A stretch of 29,920 nucleotides of DNA. Source: a virus. Position 1 is the first letter of the stretch; the number at the start of each line of letters is the position of its first letter. Where the stretch lies: IMG/VR virus record IMGVR_UViG_3300034082_001461, positions 1 through 29,920 of that record. One strand, 5' to 3'. Below the pieces are notes generated by a model. The model searched no databases. It had not been told where the DNA came from and saw only the letters and a program-made list of their open reading frames with translations. The translations under genes and the position numbers were made by a program. Positions 1 to 5,454 of the stretch are shown piece after piece.

Positions 1-268
1 AACCAAGGGCGGAATAAAGCACCAAGGGAGGACCTCCTCAGTAAGCTTGCCGATGTGGGTGTAGAGCTTCTTAGTGCGCTTGTCAATGTGATGCTTATAG
101 GTGATGTCAAGCATCCACATCAACTCAGGGTTGATGTGGATGCTTGACATCACCTATAAGCATCACATTGACAAGCATCCACATCAACTCAGGGTTGTGG
201 TATTTAAGATAGTCAATGGCTTCTTCGCACATCGGGACCATCCAAGATCCGGTTACTGTCATTTTCAT
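1..268 (-). pseudogene. Hypothetical protein gene, disrupted and partial
   Basis: A minus-strand reading frame starts with ATG at 268 (MKMTVTGSWM) and runs to NPELMWML, where it meets a 64-base insertion (removable as 109-172) that shifts the frame and brings a stop near 125. If those 64 bases are removed, the frame continues without a stop (DITYKHHIDKRTKKLYTHIG and on) to the left edge of the window, so the ancestral gene was longer and is also cut by the window end. An in-frame ATG at 316 would overlap the upstream gene; 268 leaves a 19-base gap and has an A-rich leader. It is the last visible gene of the minus-strand cluster. I do not recognise the family. The reconstructed frame is directly visible; whether the break is real or an assembly error is open. 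Confidence 0.6.
78..176. repeat. Perfect inverted repeat, 46-base arms
   Basis: Positions 78-123 are the exact reverse complement of 131-176, separated by the 7 bases CTCAGGG. A direct repeat of 26 bases (108-133 and 172-197) overlaps the structure. Together they account for a 64-base insertion made of a direct duplication plus an inverted copy of its flank, the signature of a snap-back template switch, or of a chimeric read near a contig end. It disrupts the minus-strand gene at 1-268. Confidence 0.93.
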
Positions 269-287
269 TTGTTTAAAATGGTTTAAG

Positions 288-521
288 TTATTTCCAAAGG
301 TTGTCTTCATTCTCAATCCAATATTGGCTTTTCTTAGTTAGGGCATCAACTTCTTTATCGCTGAATGGGAGTGTATTGCCGCCAGGCTCAACCCCTATAA
401 CCTGCCATCCTTTTTTGTACATATAAGAGATGTAGTTGCTGAGATGGCGGTCATCAGTAAACTGCTTTTGCAGTTCTTTGTATCTGCCTTGCTGATCTTT
501 AATAGTGATTGTCGCTGTCAT
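288..521 (-). CDS. Small phage protein of unknown function
   Basis: This 77-residue protein (MTATITIKDQQGRYKELQKQ at the start) has no signal peptide or membrane segment. The middle (HLSNYISYMYKKGWQVIGVE) suggests a short helix followed by a beta strand, a pattern of small soluble phage proteins. Its ATG at 519-521 overlaps the stop of the upstream gene (518-520) in an ATGA junction, which fixes the start and implies coupled translation. It is the third gene of the minus-strand cluster transcribed from about 944. I do not recognise the family; early accessory function is only inferred from position. Confidence 0.72.
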   Translation of the reverse strand: MTATITIKDQQGRYKELQKQFTDDRHLSNYISYMYKKGWQVIGVEPGGNTLPFSDKEVDALTKKSQYWIENEDNLWK

Positions 522-682
522 TTGTAGTCAGATTCGTCATCAATGATGGATGATTTGAAGGCTATAAAGGCTGCTAACGCTATTAGGAAGCAGAGTCCAG
601 CTACCTTCGTCACCAGCTCTAAATCGTCAGTAAACCAAATGCCGTGAATGCTCAGGGCAATCGTCAAGAGAAGTACTTTCAT
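518..682 (-). CDS. Small two-segment membrane protein
   Basis: A 54-residue protein (MKVLLLTIALSIHGIWF at the start) with a hydrophobic segment at about residues 2-17 and a second at 27-42 (VAGLCFLIALAAFIAF), ending in an acidic tail (DDESDYK). The ATG at 680-682 overlaps the upstream stop (679-681), and its own stop (518-520) overlaps the next ATG, so it fits between its neighbours with ATGA junctions on both sides. That fit is the main evidence that so short a frame is real. It probably sits in the inner membrane of the host. Its role is unknown; small early membrane proteins of phages may act in superinfection exclusion, but nothing here shows that. Confidence 0.7.
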   Translation of the reverse strand: MKVLLLTIALSIHGIWFTDDLELVTKVAGLCFLIALAAFIAFKSSIIDDESDYK

Positions 683-915
683 ATCGTCAAGGGTTTAACA
701 GTGTGAATCATACCGTCAAGACCATAGGAGCAGTCCCAGCCATTGGCGTTGAGTTCTGCTTTGATGCGCTTGCATTCCTGGTAAGGGTCTTCATCAAAGT
801 CAAATGTATCTATGATGGCTTTGATTTCGTCAATCGTCAAGCGCTTGGGTAGGCTTGCTAACATCACCCTACCATCTGAGGCAGCGATCATGTCCTTTAG
901 AGTTGGTTTGCTCAT
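679..915 (-). CDS. Small phage protein of unknown function, first gene of minus-strand cluster
   Basis: A 78-residue soluble protein beginning MSKPTLKDMIAASDGRVMLA. Residues 28-60 (TIDEIKAIIDTFDFDEDPYQ, then ECKRIKAELNANGWDC) look like two helices with an acidic linker, and the C terminus (SYGLDGMIHTVKPLTI) looks like beta strands. The start at 913-915 is preceded on the minus strand by an A-rich leader (AACTAAACGAAACGACA) typical of Bacteroidota genes and by a good promoter at 944-974. The stop overlaps the next ATG. Several CGTCA repeats fall inside the gene, so its DNA may also be a protein-binding region. Family not recognised. Confidence 0.74.
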   Translation of the reverse strand: MSKPTLKDMIAASDGRVMLASLPKRLTIDEIKAIIDTFDFDEDPYQECKRIKAELNANGWDCSYGLDGMIHTVKPLTI

Positions 916-943
916 TGTCGTTTCGTTTAGTTGTTTGACTCTG

Positions 944-974
944 CAATACTACAAAGGCTGATTCTAATTGCAAA
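944..974 (-). promoter_or_regulatory. Bacteroidota-type promoter for the minus-strand cluster
   Basis: On the minus strand, TTTG (forward 971-974) is followed after 19 bases by TAGTATTG (forward 944-951), close to the Bacteroidota consensus TTTG / TAnnTTTG. The extended upstream box TTTTGCA and a preceding A/T tract match the opposite promoter at 1265-1294 base for base over 19 positions. Confidence 0.65.
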
Positions 975-996
975 ACTTTTTTTAAAATATTTTTTT

Positions 997-1115
997 CGTC
1001 AGTCGTCAAGTGCTTGTCAATCATCAACTTATCGTCAATAATTTTTTTCGTCAAGGCATCGTCAGTCGTCAACAAATCGTCAATCGTCAATCGTCAATCG
1101 TCAACATATCGTCAG
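997..1115 (+). repeat. Iteron-like CGTCA repeat array
   Basis: CGTCA, mostly as TCGTCAA or TCGTCAG, begins at 997, 1004, 1033, 1049, 1060, 1067, 1078, 1085, 1092, 1099 and 1110, with degenerate copies near 1015 and 1021, all in the same orientation. The steps are mainly 7 or 11 bases. The array lies just upstream of the minus-strand promoter. It resembles the iterons of replication origins or a multi-site operator; the sequence does not decide which. The minus-strand frame that could be read through it is repeat-derived and not a credible gene. Confidence 0.8.
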
Positions 1116-1192
1116 CCTGGCAAAAGATCCATTTGTTTTGTGCTGTGTTTAGGCTGTTCCCAGGCATTGGTGTTGGCTTGTGTTACTTATGT

Positions 1193-1205
1193 ATGCGTGA
1201 CGCAT
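1193..1205. promoter_or_regulatory. Short palindrome in the divergent control region
   Basis: ATGCGT-G-ACGCAT is a perfect 6-base inverted repeat around one central base, roughly 75 bases upstream of the plus-strand promoter. It has the size of a dimeric repressor half-site pair. No binding protein is evident, so the operator role is inference. The remaining bases between 1116 and 1251 show only A/T tracts and no gene. Confidence 0.35.
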
Positions 1206-1264
1206 TGCGCAAAGTTCTACATTTTTTGGCATTTCAACTTTTTAAAAAGTTTTTTAAAAAAAGT

Positions 1265-1294
1265 TTTGCAGTTTGGGAAACGTCCGTATATTTG
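1265..1294 (+). promoter_or_regulatory. Bacteroidota-type promoter for the Gp88-like gene unit
   Basis: TTTG at 1265-1268, 18 bases, then TATATTTG at 1287-1294 gives a full match to TAnnTTTG. An A/T-rich tract precedes it. Transcription would begin near 1300, leaving a short A-rich leader (AACAAAACGACAAA) before the ATG at 1322. Confidence 0.75.
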
Positions 1295-1321
1295 CACTCA
1301 ACAAATAAACAAAACGACAAA

Positions 1322-1576
1322 ATGATTCCAAATTTCAAAACTCTCAAAATAGGCGTTTATGTTAATACACAGCCTATAAACGTAAAGAATACACCAAAAA
1401 CAACTAAAAAAAACGATATGAACGCACAAATCAAAAAAGAGTTTAAAGAGTGGATGAACGATGGAAACGTGGTTAAAATTAACGGAACGTTTCGCACTCA
1501 AGATGCACAATACAAAAACCGCATAGCGGATATGAAAGCCTTAATGGCATATTACATTAAAGAGTTTTGCATTTAA
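1322..1576 (+). CDS. Small basic protein of unknown function
   Basis: An 84-residue protein if it starts at ATG 1322, which follows the typical leader AAACGACAAA a short way behind a strong promoter; an internal ATG at 1418 would give 52 residues (MNAQIKKEFKEWMNDGN). The frame extends further upstream, but that part runs through the control region and is not credible as coding. The protein is Lys- and Asn-rich. The C-terminal half (NGTFRTQDAQYKNRIADMKA) looks like a compact helical domain. The gene uses AT-rich codons like the next two genes and unlike the small genes from 3727 onward. It sits 23 bases before the Gp88-like gene, so shared transcription is likely. Family not recognised. Confidence 0.65.
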   Translation: MIPNFKTLKIGVYVNTQPINVKNTPKTTKKNDMNAQIKKEFKEWMNDGNVVKINGTFRTQDAQYKNRIADMKALMAYYIKEFCI

Positions 1577-1599
1577 TTTAACCTATAAAAAACCACAAA

Positions 1600-2340
1600 A
1601 TGACTAACTACAGCCAAATTTTCAAAAAGCGCAGTTTACTATCTGATGGCAGCACCAATGCCAAAACAATTAAAAATAGCCTAAAAAGCTACATTTTGTA
1701 TCTTTCGCCATACACCAAAAACAGCAAAGGGATAAACATTTGCCCTAATGCATCGAATGGCTGTATTTTGGCTTGCTTAGATACCTCGGGAATGGGCGTT
1801 TTTTCAAACGTTCAATTTGCAAGAATTCAAAAAACTGATTTTTACATTTACGAGCGCACAGCATTTATAAATAAACTTGTAAATGAGTTAATGCGATTAA
1901 ATAAGAAAGCCGAAAAATTGGGCGAAAAATTTGCCATTCGTTTGAATGGGACATCTGATTTGGATTTCATTGCAATTATTAAAAATCGCAGTGGTATTGA
2001 TGTGCTTGAATGTATGCCTAATTTGGTTTTTTACGACTATACAAAAACTTTAGGCAAAGTTCGAAAGTATGCTGGCACAAATTATGTTTTGACCTTTTCA
2101 CGTTCAGAGAGCAACCACAGCGAGTGCATAGAGGCTTTGGCTTTGGGCGCAAATGTAGCAGCGGTGTTTAGTGGTGGTTTACCATCTAATTATTTAGGCG
2201 CTGTTGTAGTAGATGGGGACAAATCAGATATCGTTATGCTTTACAATCGTGGTGTAATTTTAGGATTAACCGCAAAAGGAAAAGCGAAAAAGGACGATAG
2301 TGGTTTTGTTGTTAACTCTAATTCTTTACACTATGCATAG
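1600..2340 (+). CDS. Gp88-like (DUF7227-type) phage/plasmid protein
   Basis: A 246-residue protein that I recognise as the family of mycobacteriophage gene product 88, common in phages and plasmids and of unknown biochemical function. The signatures visible are a conserved LSPYTKNSKGINICP region (residues 35-49), three cysteines C48, C55 and C59 (Cx6Cx3C), the downstream GVFSNVQFARIQKTDFY segment and RLNGTSDLDF around residues 114-123. The alternating strands and helices and the clustered cysteines would suit a TIM-barrel-like metal or iron-sulfur fold, but this is inference. The ATG follows the A-rich leader AAAAAACCACAAA. The gene shares a promoter with the gene before it, overlaps the next one by 8 bases, and is AT-rich compared with the structural genes. 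Confidence 0.8.
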   Translation: MTNYSQIFKKRSLLSDGSTNAKTIKNSLKSYILYLSPYTKNSKGINICPNASNGCILACLDTSGMGVFSNVQFARIQKTDFYIYERTAFINKLVNELMRLNKKAEKLGEKFAIRLNGTSDLDFIAIIKNRSGIDVLECMPNLVFYDYTKTLGKVRKYAGTNYVLTFSRSESNHSECIEALALGANVAAVFSGGLPSNYLGAVVVDGDKSDIVMLYNRGVILGLTAKGKAKKDDSGFVVNSNSLHYA

Positions 2341-2533
2341 TTATCATTTCGCTGTAGGTAATTTCTACCTACGTTCTATGAGATATCTAGAAACAAAAAA
2401 ACCAGAGCATCTACAAAGCATATTAAGTGCCTCTATCTACTTAAAAACGCATAAAGGATGGGTATTTGATAGCGACTATATAAACTCTTTAAGCATAGAG
2501 CAATTAATATGCTTGACTAACAAGATAGCATAG
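2333..2533 (+). CDS. Small protein of unknown function coupled to the Gp88-like gene
   Basis: A 66-residue protein (MHSYHFAVGNFYLRSMRYLE at the start) whose ATG at 2333 lies just inside the end of the Gp88-like gene. The frame is open further upstream, but the ATG at 2333 gives the usual phage overlap and leaves the neighbour intact. The sequence appears helical with several aromatics (YLKTHKGWVFDSDYINSLSI). A rho-independent terminator begins 19 bases after the stop, so this is the last gene of a three-gene unit. I do not recognise the family; association with Gp88 is only positional. Confidence 0.65.
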   Translation: MHSYHFAVGNFYLRSMRYLETKKPEHLQSILSASIYLKTHKGWVFDSDYINSLSIEQLICLTNKIA

Positions 2534-2551
2534 CAAAACACCACTAATAAG

Positions 2552-2584
2552 AAAGGATGTAATTAAGTTTACATCCTTTTTTTT
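2552..2584 (+). terminator. Rho-independent terminator
   Basis: AAAGGATGTAA (2552-2562) pairs perfectly with TTACATCCTTT (2569-2579) around a 6-base loop, followed by more T residues to 2584. It closes the 1322-2533 unit. Confidence 0.88.
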
Positions 2585-3677
2585 ATGCCTAATTGTTAAC
2601 GCCCTATTTTTAGCCGTTTTAAGGCGTTATTTCGGTTCGTTTGGTACATTGGTATGGGTTGATAGGTTAACGTGGCTTAGAAGGCTTTAAAATAGCCTTA
2701 GATGCGATGTTACAAGCTTTGGTGTTTATAGGCTTTTTATATGTGGTGTTTTGTAGTGGTGATTTGGTGTATTGATTTGGTGTATTGTGTAAGGGATTGA
2801 TTAAGGGGATTTGGTATTCCGCCATCCGTCCACCTCATAAAAAAACACAGCGATTTCAGATAATATGAACGCCTGGTAATCGCATCTACCTTGTGTTATG
2901 CGAGGTCAGTCCTTATCCATTACGGCTATGACTTGTGTTGCAAGCACAAGGTACAACCCGCCCAGATTTGAGTGGTGGGGTGGGAGTTCCCCCATCTCCA
3001 TAATACTCAATCTATCTAACACAAGACAAAACATACCATACTCTATTCTCTTCCCTCCGACAACTCTTGGGGAAAGCAAGCTGATGTCTCCATGGTCCTC
3101 CACATAAACGCTAATGGTGTTTAGCTGCGATGTAACGAACGAACTATGCTGGGTGGATAGATTGTATGCCTCCAGTTATTTTAAGCCTTTAGAGGGCAGA
3201 TTCTTTCCTTACCCACCAACTTTTTGAAAAACACCTTTCCAACACAAGACTAACCAAACTATGCTGATTTCAGTCAAAAAAAGCAAAATCGGACAATATA
3301 TATATTTACTAGTAATAGTATTAATAGTAATATCTTATTAATAGTAATAGTATTAATAGTAATATAACTATTATATATTCAATATAGAAGGTCGAAACTA
3401 ACTTCCAAGCTTTTTCTTTCAAAGTTTTCCGCAGAAAGTAGGTCAGAATGGTTCTTTAGAGGCTAATTTTTGAATTGTTTAATAAGTTAGTTTTAGTGTA
3501 ATTCAAATCTAATTCTAAAGGTTCGGTGTTTTCTACACGGATAAGCTATTGTGGTTTAATTTCTTATGAAGGTTTCTACACGATGAGAAGACAGTTGTAA
3601 GACAGTGTTTGGATTCTGTAAATTATCCACATTTGTATATATCAGGGGTAAGGTATATTTTTTTTTTAATGAACAAA
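2585..3677. other. Long non-coding region with repeats; candidate replication origin or control region
   Basis: About 1.1 kb with no frame that looks like protein. What can be seen: an inverted repeat TAACGCC / GGCGTTA (2597-2603, 2623-2629); a hairpin AAGGCT / AGCCTT (2681-2686, 2694-2699); repeated TTGGTGTATTG near 2765-2787; the octamer CTTGTGTT at 2890 and 2932 and its reverse complement AACACAAG at 3018 and 3241, the last two both extended to AACACAAGAC; an AT-rich direct repeat at 3310-3365; and TTTCTACACG at 3530 and 3573. The overlapping frames on both strands near 2900-3107 mirror each other and have no recognisable content. Repeats, an AT-rich unwinding-type stretch and the lack of genes would fit an origin, but this is inference. 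Confidence 0.55.
3310..3365 (+). repeat. AT-rich 24-base direct repeat
   Basis: A 24-base unit starting TAGTAATAGTATTAATAG is present at 3310-3333 and again at 3342-3365, a 32-base period. The surrounding 3290-3390 is almost purely A and T. Such elements melt easily and are typical of origin unwinding regions. Confidence 0.85.
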
Positions 3678-3707
3678 GTTGACTTTTGCAGAAAGTTTGT
3701 ATCTTGC
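3678..3707 (+). promoter_or_regulatory. Bacteroidota-type promoter for the small-gene cluster
   Basis: GTTG at 3678-3681, 18 bases, then TATCTTGC at 3700-3707, a near match to TAnnTTTG. A run of T lies upstream. The first gene starts 19 bases later, after an A-rich leader (CTAACTAAAACAAC). Confidence 0.6.
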
Positions 3708-3726
3708 GCCTACTAACTAAAACAAC

Positions 3727-3936
3727 ATGAGCGAAACACTTGAGAGGCACATTAGCGTGTCTATCCGTACTCCTGAAACTAAGTTTTCAGTTGAACTACC
3801 TGCTGGATCTACCGTGCAGGATATCATTAATCTTATCGGCTTCATAATCGATAAGGATGTTAAACCTTCTAGCCAGGCTACTGATGCAATTGTATTGCAT
3901 AGGAAAGTGCCGAAGACAGATTTAATCGACTTATAA
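3727..3936 (+). CDS. Small protein of unknown function
   Basis: A 69-residue soluble protein beginning MSETLERHISVSIRTPETKF. The pattern of two strands followed by a helix (KFSVELPAGSTVQDIINLIG, residues 19-38) loosely recalls ubiquitin-like beta-grasp folds, a fold-level guess only. The ATG follows an A-rich leader just behind a promoter. It is the first of four small same-strand genes before the packaging genes and ends 4 bases before the next ATG. No family recognised. Confidence 0.7.
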   Translation: MSETLERHISVSIRTPETKFSVELPAGSTVQDIINLIGFIIDKDVKPSSQATDAIVLHRKVPKTDLIDL

Positions 3937-3940
3937 GCTT

Positions 3941-4252
3941 ATGAAGGAATCTAAACTACGCCTACTGATAAAGGAACTCCTAGGCAAGCAGTACGAGCTT
4001 GTAGGACTTACCTTCGAGCAAGCCACGGAGATGCCATTCGAGAAGTTTCTTGAATACAAGATAACTATGGACCAAAGCCAAGAATGGAGCAAGTGGGCTA
4101 TAAAGTACGCAGCAAAGAAAATGGGCTGGACTATGGCTATGGCTAGAAAAGAGATATTGTGGCTTGACCTCCATAGAGGCCTTAGCGTTAAGCTAACAAG
4201 TGACGAGTACGAACTTAAAGACTTAAAACCATATTTTGATGAAGAACGGTAA
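3941..4252 (+). CDS. Small helical protein of unknown function
   Basis: A 103-residue, mostly helical and charged protein (MKESKLRLLIKELLGKQYEL at the start) with a Trp-containing middle (QEWSKWAIKYAAKKMGWTMA, about residues 47-66) and an acidic C terminus. The ATG lies 4 bases after the previous stop, and the end overlaps the next gene by 14 bases, so it belongs to the same transcription unit. Nothing shows an enzyme motif. Position just before the terminase genes is common for small DNA-binding or regulatory phage proteins, but there is no direct evidence of that. Confidence 0.72.
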   Translation: MKESKLRLLIKELLGKQYELVGLTFEQATEMPFEKFLEYKITMDQSQEWSKWAIKYAAKKMGWTMAMARKEILWLDLHRGLSVKLTSDEYELKDLKPYFDEER

Positions 4253-4409
4253 ACAAGAGGGCGCAGATAAGAAGAAGCCCGAAAAGCACGACCTAAACAA
4301 GAACCCCGATAAATACCGAGTAAGGATATTCGACCCTAGCCACTACGAGCGAGTGCTTCAGGTATTCCCTAACGGCAGCACCGGCTGGGTGGAAAGGAGA
4401 AAGTCATGA
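4239..4409 (+). CDS. Short charged protein of unknown function
   Basis: A 56-residue protein: a Lys-rich N terminus (MKNGKQEGADKKKPEKHDLN) followed by a compact stretch (YRVRIFDPSHYERVLQVFPN, residues 26-45) and GSTGWVERRKS. The start overlaps the previous gene by 14 bases, and the stop TGA at 4407-4409 overlaps the next ATG at 4406, so it is held by overlaps at both ends. The two-strand look of residues 26-52 suggests a small beta domain. Family unknown; real-gene status rests on the junctions and on protein-like composition. Confidence 0.6.
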   Translation: MKNGKQEGADKKKPEKHDLNKNPDKYRVRIFDPSHYERVLQVFPNGSTGWVERRKS

Positions 4410-4621
4410 CCGATAAGATGGTTGAGCAGGTAGTCGCTAAGTTCCGCAGACGATCCGAGGTAGGTATTAACAAGTACGGCACTACCCTTTGCAGGAACAA
4501 TGCAGAAATCAATGACCGCCTTACCCACTTAGAAGAAGAGCTGATGGATGCCACCCTTTACATTCAGTGGATCAAGCAGAAGCTAGAATACACGGATGAA
4601 CAACCCACGGATATTTTCTAA
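4406..4621 (+). CDS. Small phage protein with MazG-like EExxD signature
   Basis: A 71-residue protein with the pattern common in phage proteins of this type: a Lys/Arg-rich helix (VVAKFRRRSEVGINKYGTTL, residues 9-28), then HLEEELMDATLYIQWI (about residues 42-57). The EELMDA segment is the EExxD metal-binding motif of all-alpha nucleotide pyrophosphohydrolases related to MazG. At 71 residues it is shorter than full MazG enzymes, so it may form dimers or keep only the metal-binding helices. If active it would hydrolyse nucleoside triphosphates in the host cytoplasm. The start overlaps the preceding stop (ATGA). The family link is moderately sure, the activity inferred. Confidence 0.65.
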   Translation: MTDKMVEQVVAKFRRRSEVGINKYGTTLCRNNAEINDRLTHLEEELMDATLYIQWIKQKLEYTDEQPTDIF

Positions 4622-4711
4622 CTTTGCTCTAACAGTACCTCGCAGCCTCTCAACGATGCTTACTGGCGTGGTCTTTTACAACCTTTGGGATCGTGAGTAC
4701 ACGGTCGATAG

Positions 4712-4741
4712 ACCCCAGCAGAAGTGTTGGGGTTTCTTTTT
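4712..4741 (+). terminator. Rho-independent terminator after the small-gene cluster
   Basis: ACCCCAGCA (4712-4720) pairs with TGTTGGGGT (4725-4733), with one G-U pair, around the loop GAAG, and is followed by a T-rich tail to 4741. Confidence 0.8.
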
Positions 4742-4986
4742 GTCCAGCTTATCACAAGCCAGGTTATATCCTTAGTAACTATAATATACTTTAAGGCTAA
4801 CCCCTTAAAACAAAGCCCCGGATTTCTCAACCCAGGGCAGCTAAACAAAATAAAGAAACAACAGTACTTTTAGCAAAACAAAAAGTAGCAGCACAAATGT
4901 ACCCATAAACAAATCGAAAAACAAGTATATTTGTATATCGTTTTTAGTTAGTTTCCTTTGTGTAAGAGCTGCCTTATGGTGGCTCT
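4742..4986. other. Non-coding gap before the terminase genes
   Basis: No credible gene is visible between the terminator and the promoter of the packaging genes. An isolated TATATTTG stands at 4926-4933 without a matching upstream box. A hairpin, AGAGCTGCC (4965-4973) with GGTGGCTCT (4978-4986) using two G-U pairs, is followed by TTTTG and could act as a second terminator; its T run is also the upstream box of the next promoter. Confidence 0.45.
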
Positions 4987-5018
4987 TTTGCATAATTCAA
5001 TATTAGGAACTAAATTTG
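4987..5018 (+). promoter_or_regulatory. Promoter of the packaging and tail genes
   Basis: TTTG at 4987-4990, 20 bases, then TAAATTTG at 5011-5018, a full consensus match. The start codon of the next gene lies only 4 bases further on, so transcription should begin at or next to the ATG, giving a leaderless or nearly leaderless mRNA. Confidence 0.75.
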
Positions 5019-5022
5019 CTTC

Positions 5023-5454
5023 ATGCCCGAAGAAAAGCCAAGCAAAAACAAGCACGACCACCGAGCAAACCTCATCCCTATCTCAGGTCCCGATGACCCA
5101 AGGATAGTAGCTGTCAAAAAGTTAAGGGAAGCTAAGAAGAAGGACTTAAAGAATATGCTTGAGATAGAACTCAACAAAAGCATAAATGGAGTCACTCGCA
5201 TGGAAGGACTGATTGCAAGATTAGTCTCTGAGGGTATCCGTGGCAATATGAGAGCCATAGAGCTTGTTCTTGCCTACATCTATGGTAAGCCACAGAATGC
5301 AGTGCAGGAGAACAACGACAAGCCATTCGTGCTTGAACTAACTGACGGAAATGACTCGGTAACAGTATCAGGTGATTCGATGCCGCAGGTGGTTGACATT
5401 GATGACTCCGAAGAGATAGAAGAAGACTTACGAGAAGAAGATGAAATTAACTAA
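5023..5454 (+). CDS. Terminase small subunit (putative)
   Basis: A 143-residue protein with a basic N terminus, a helical core (about residues 35-95) containing ALV-type helices and the segment NMRAIELVLAYIYGKP (about residues 74-89), and a strongly acidic C-terminal tail (DIDDSEEIEEDLREEDE). The core resembles DUF5681-type proteins encoded before large terminases. In known phages the small subunit recognises the packaging site and feeds DNA to the large subunit. The call depends mostly on position: it ends 14 bases inside the terminase large subunit gene. The ATG lies 4 bases behind a TAAATTTG promoter element. Confidence 0.68.
   Translation: MPEEKPSKNKHDHRANLIPISGPDDPRIVAVKKLREAKKKDLKNMLEIELNKSINGVTRMEGLIARLVSEGIRGNMRAIELVLAYIYGKPQNAVQENNDKPFVLELTDGNDSVTVSGDSMPQVVDIDDSEEIEEDLREEDEIN

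Larger units (their letters stand above)
969..1270. repeat. 19-base perfect inverted repeat bracketing the divergent control region
   Basis: TTTTAAAAAAAGTTTTGCA occurs on the plus strand at 1252-1270, and its exact reverse complement lies at 969-987. Each copy ends with the upstream box of one of two divergent promoters, so the pair mirrors the two transcription units. The 264 bases between the copies hold the CGTCA repeat array. Such symmetry could let one regulator control both promoters. Confidence 0.9.

Noticed and set aside
869-1090. 73-residue minus-strand frame through the CGTCA repeats
   Set aside because: Its N-terminal half is a translation of the repeat array and the rest runs through the promoter and overlaps the gene at 679-915 in another frame.
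2820-3010. A possible tRNA in the structured stretch with GTTCCCCC
   Set aside because: No cloverleaf could be drawn: the T-arm-like bases lack matching acceptor, D and anticodon stems on either strand.
2898-3107. Overlapping frames on both strands (69 and 65 residues) in the gene-free region
   Set aside because: They mirror each other, have no promoter or A-rich start context and no protein-like motif.
4596-4775. 59-residue plus-strand frame starting inside the MazG-like gene
   Set aside because: It reads straight through the terminator hairpin at 4712-4741 and overlaps the preceding gene by 26 bases; protein character is weak.
4926-4933. Isolated TATATTTG as a promoter
   Set aside because: No TTTG at the right distance upstream and a hairpin with T run lies between it and the next gene.
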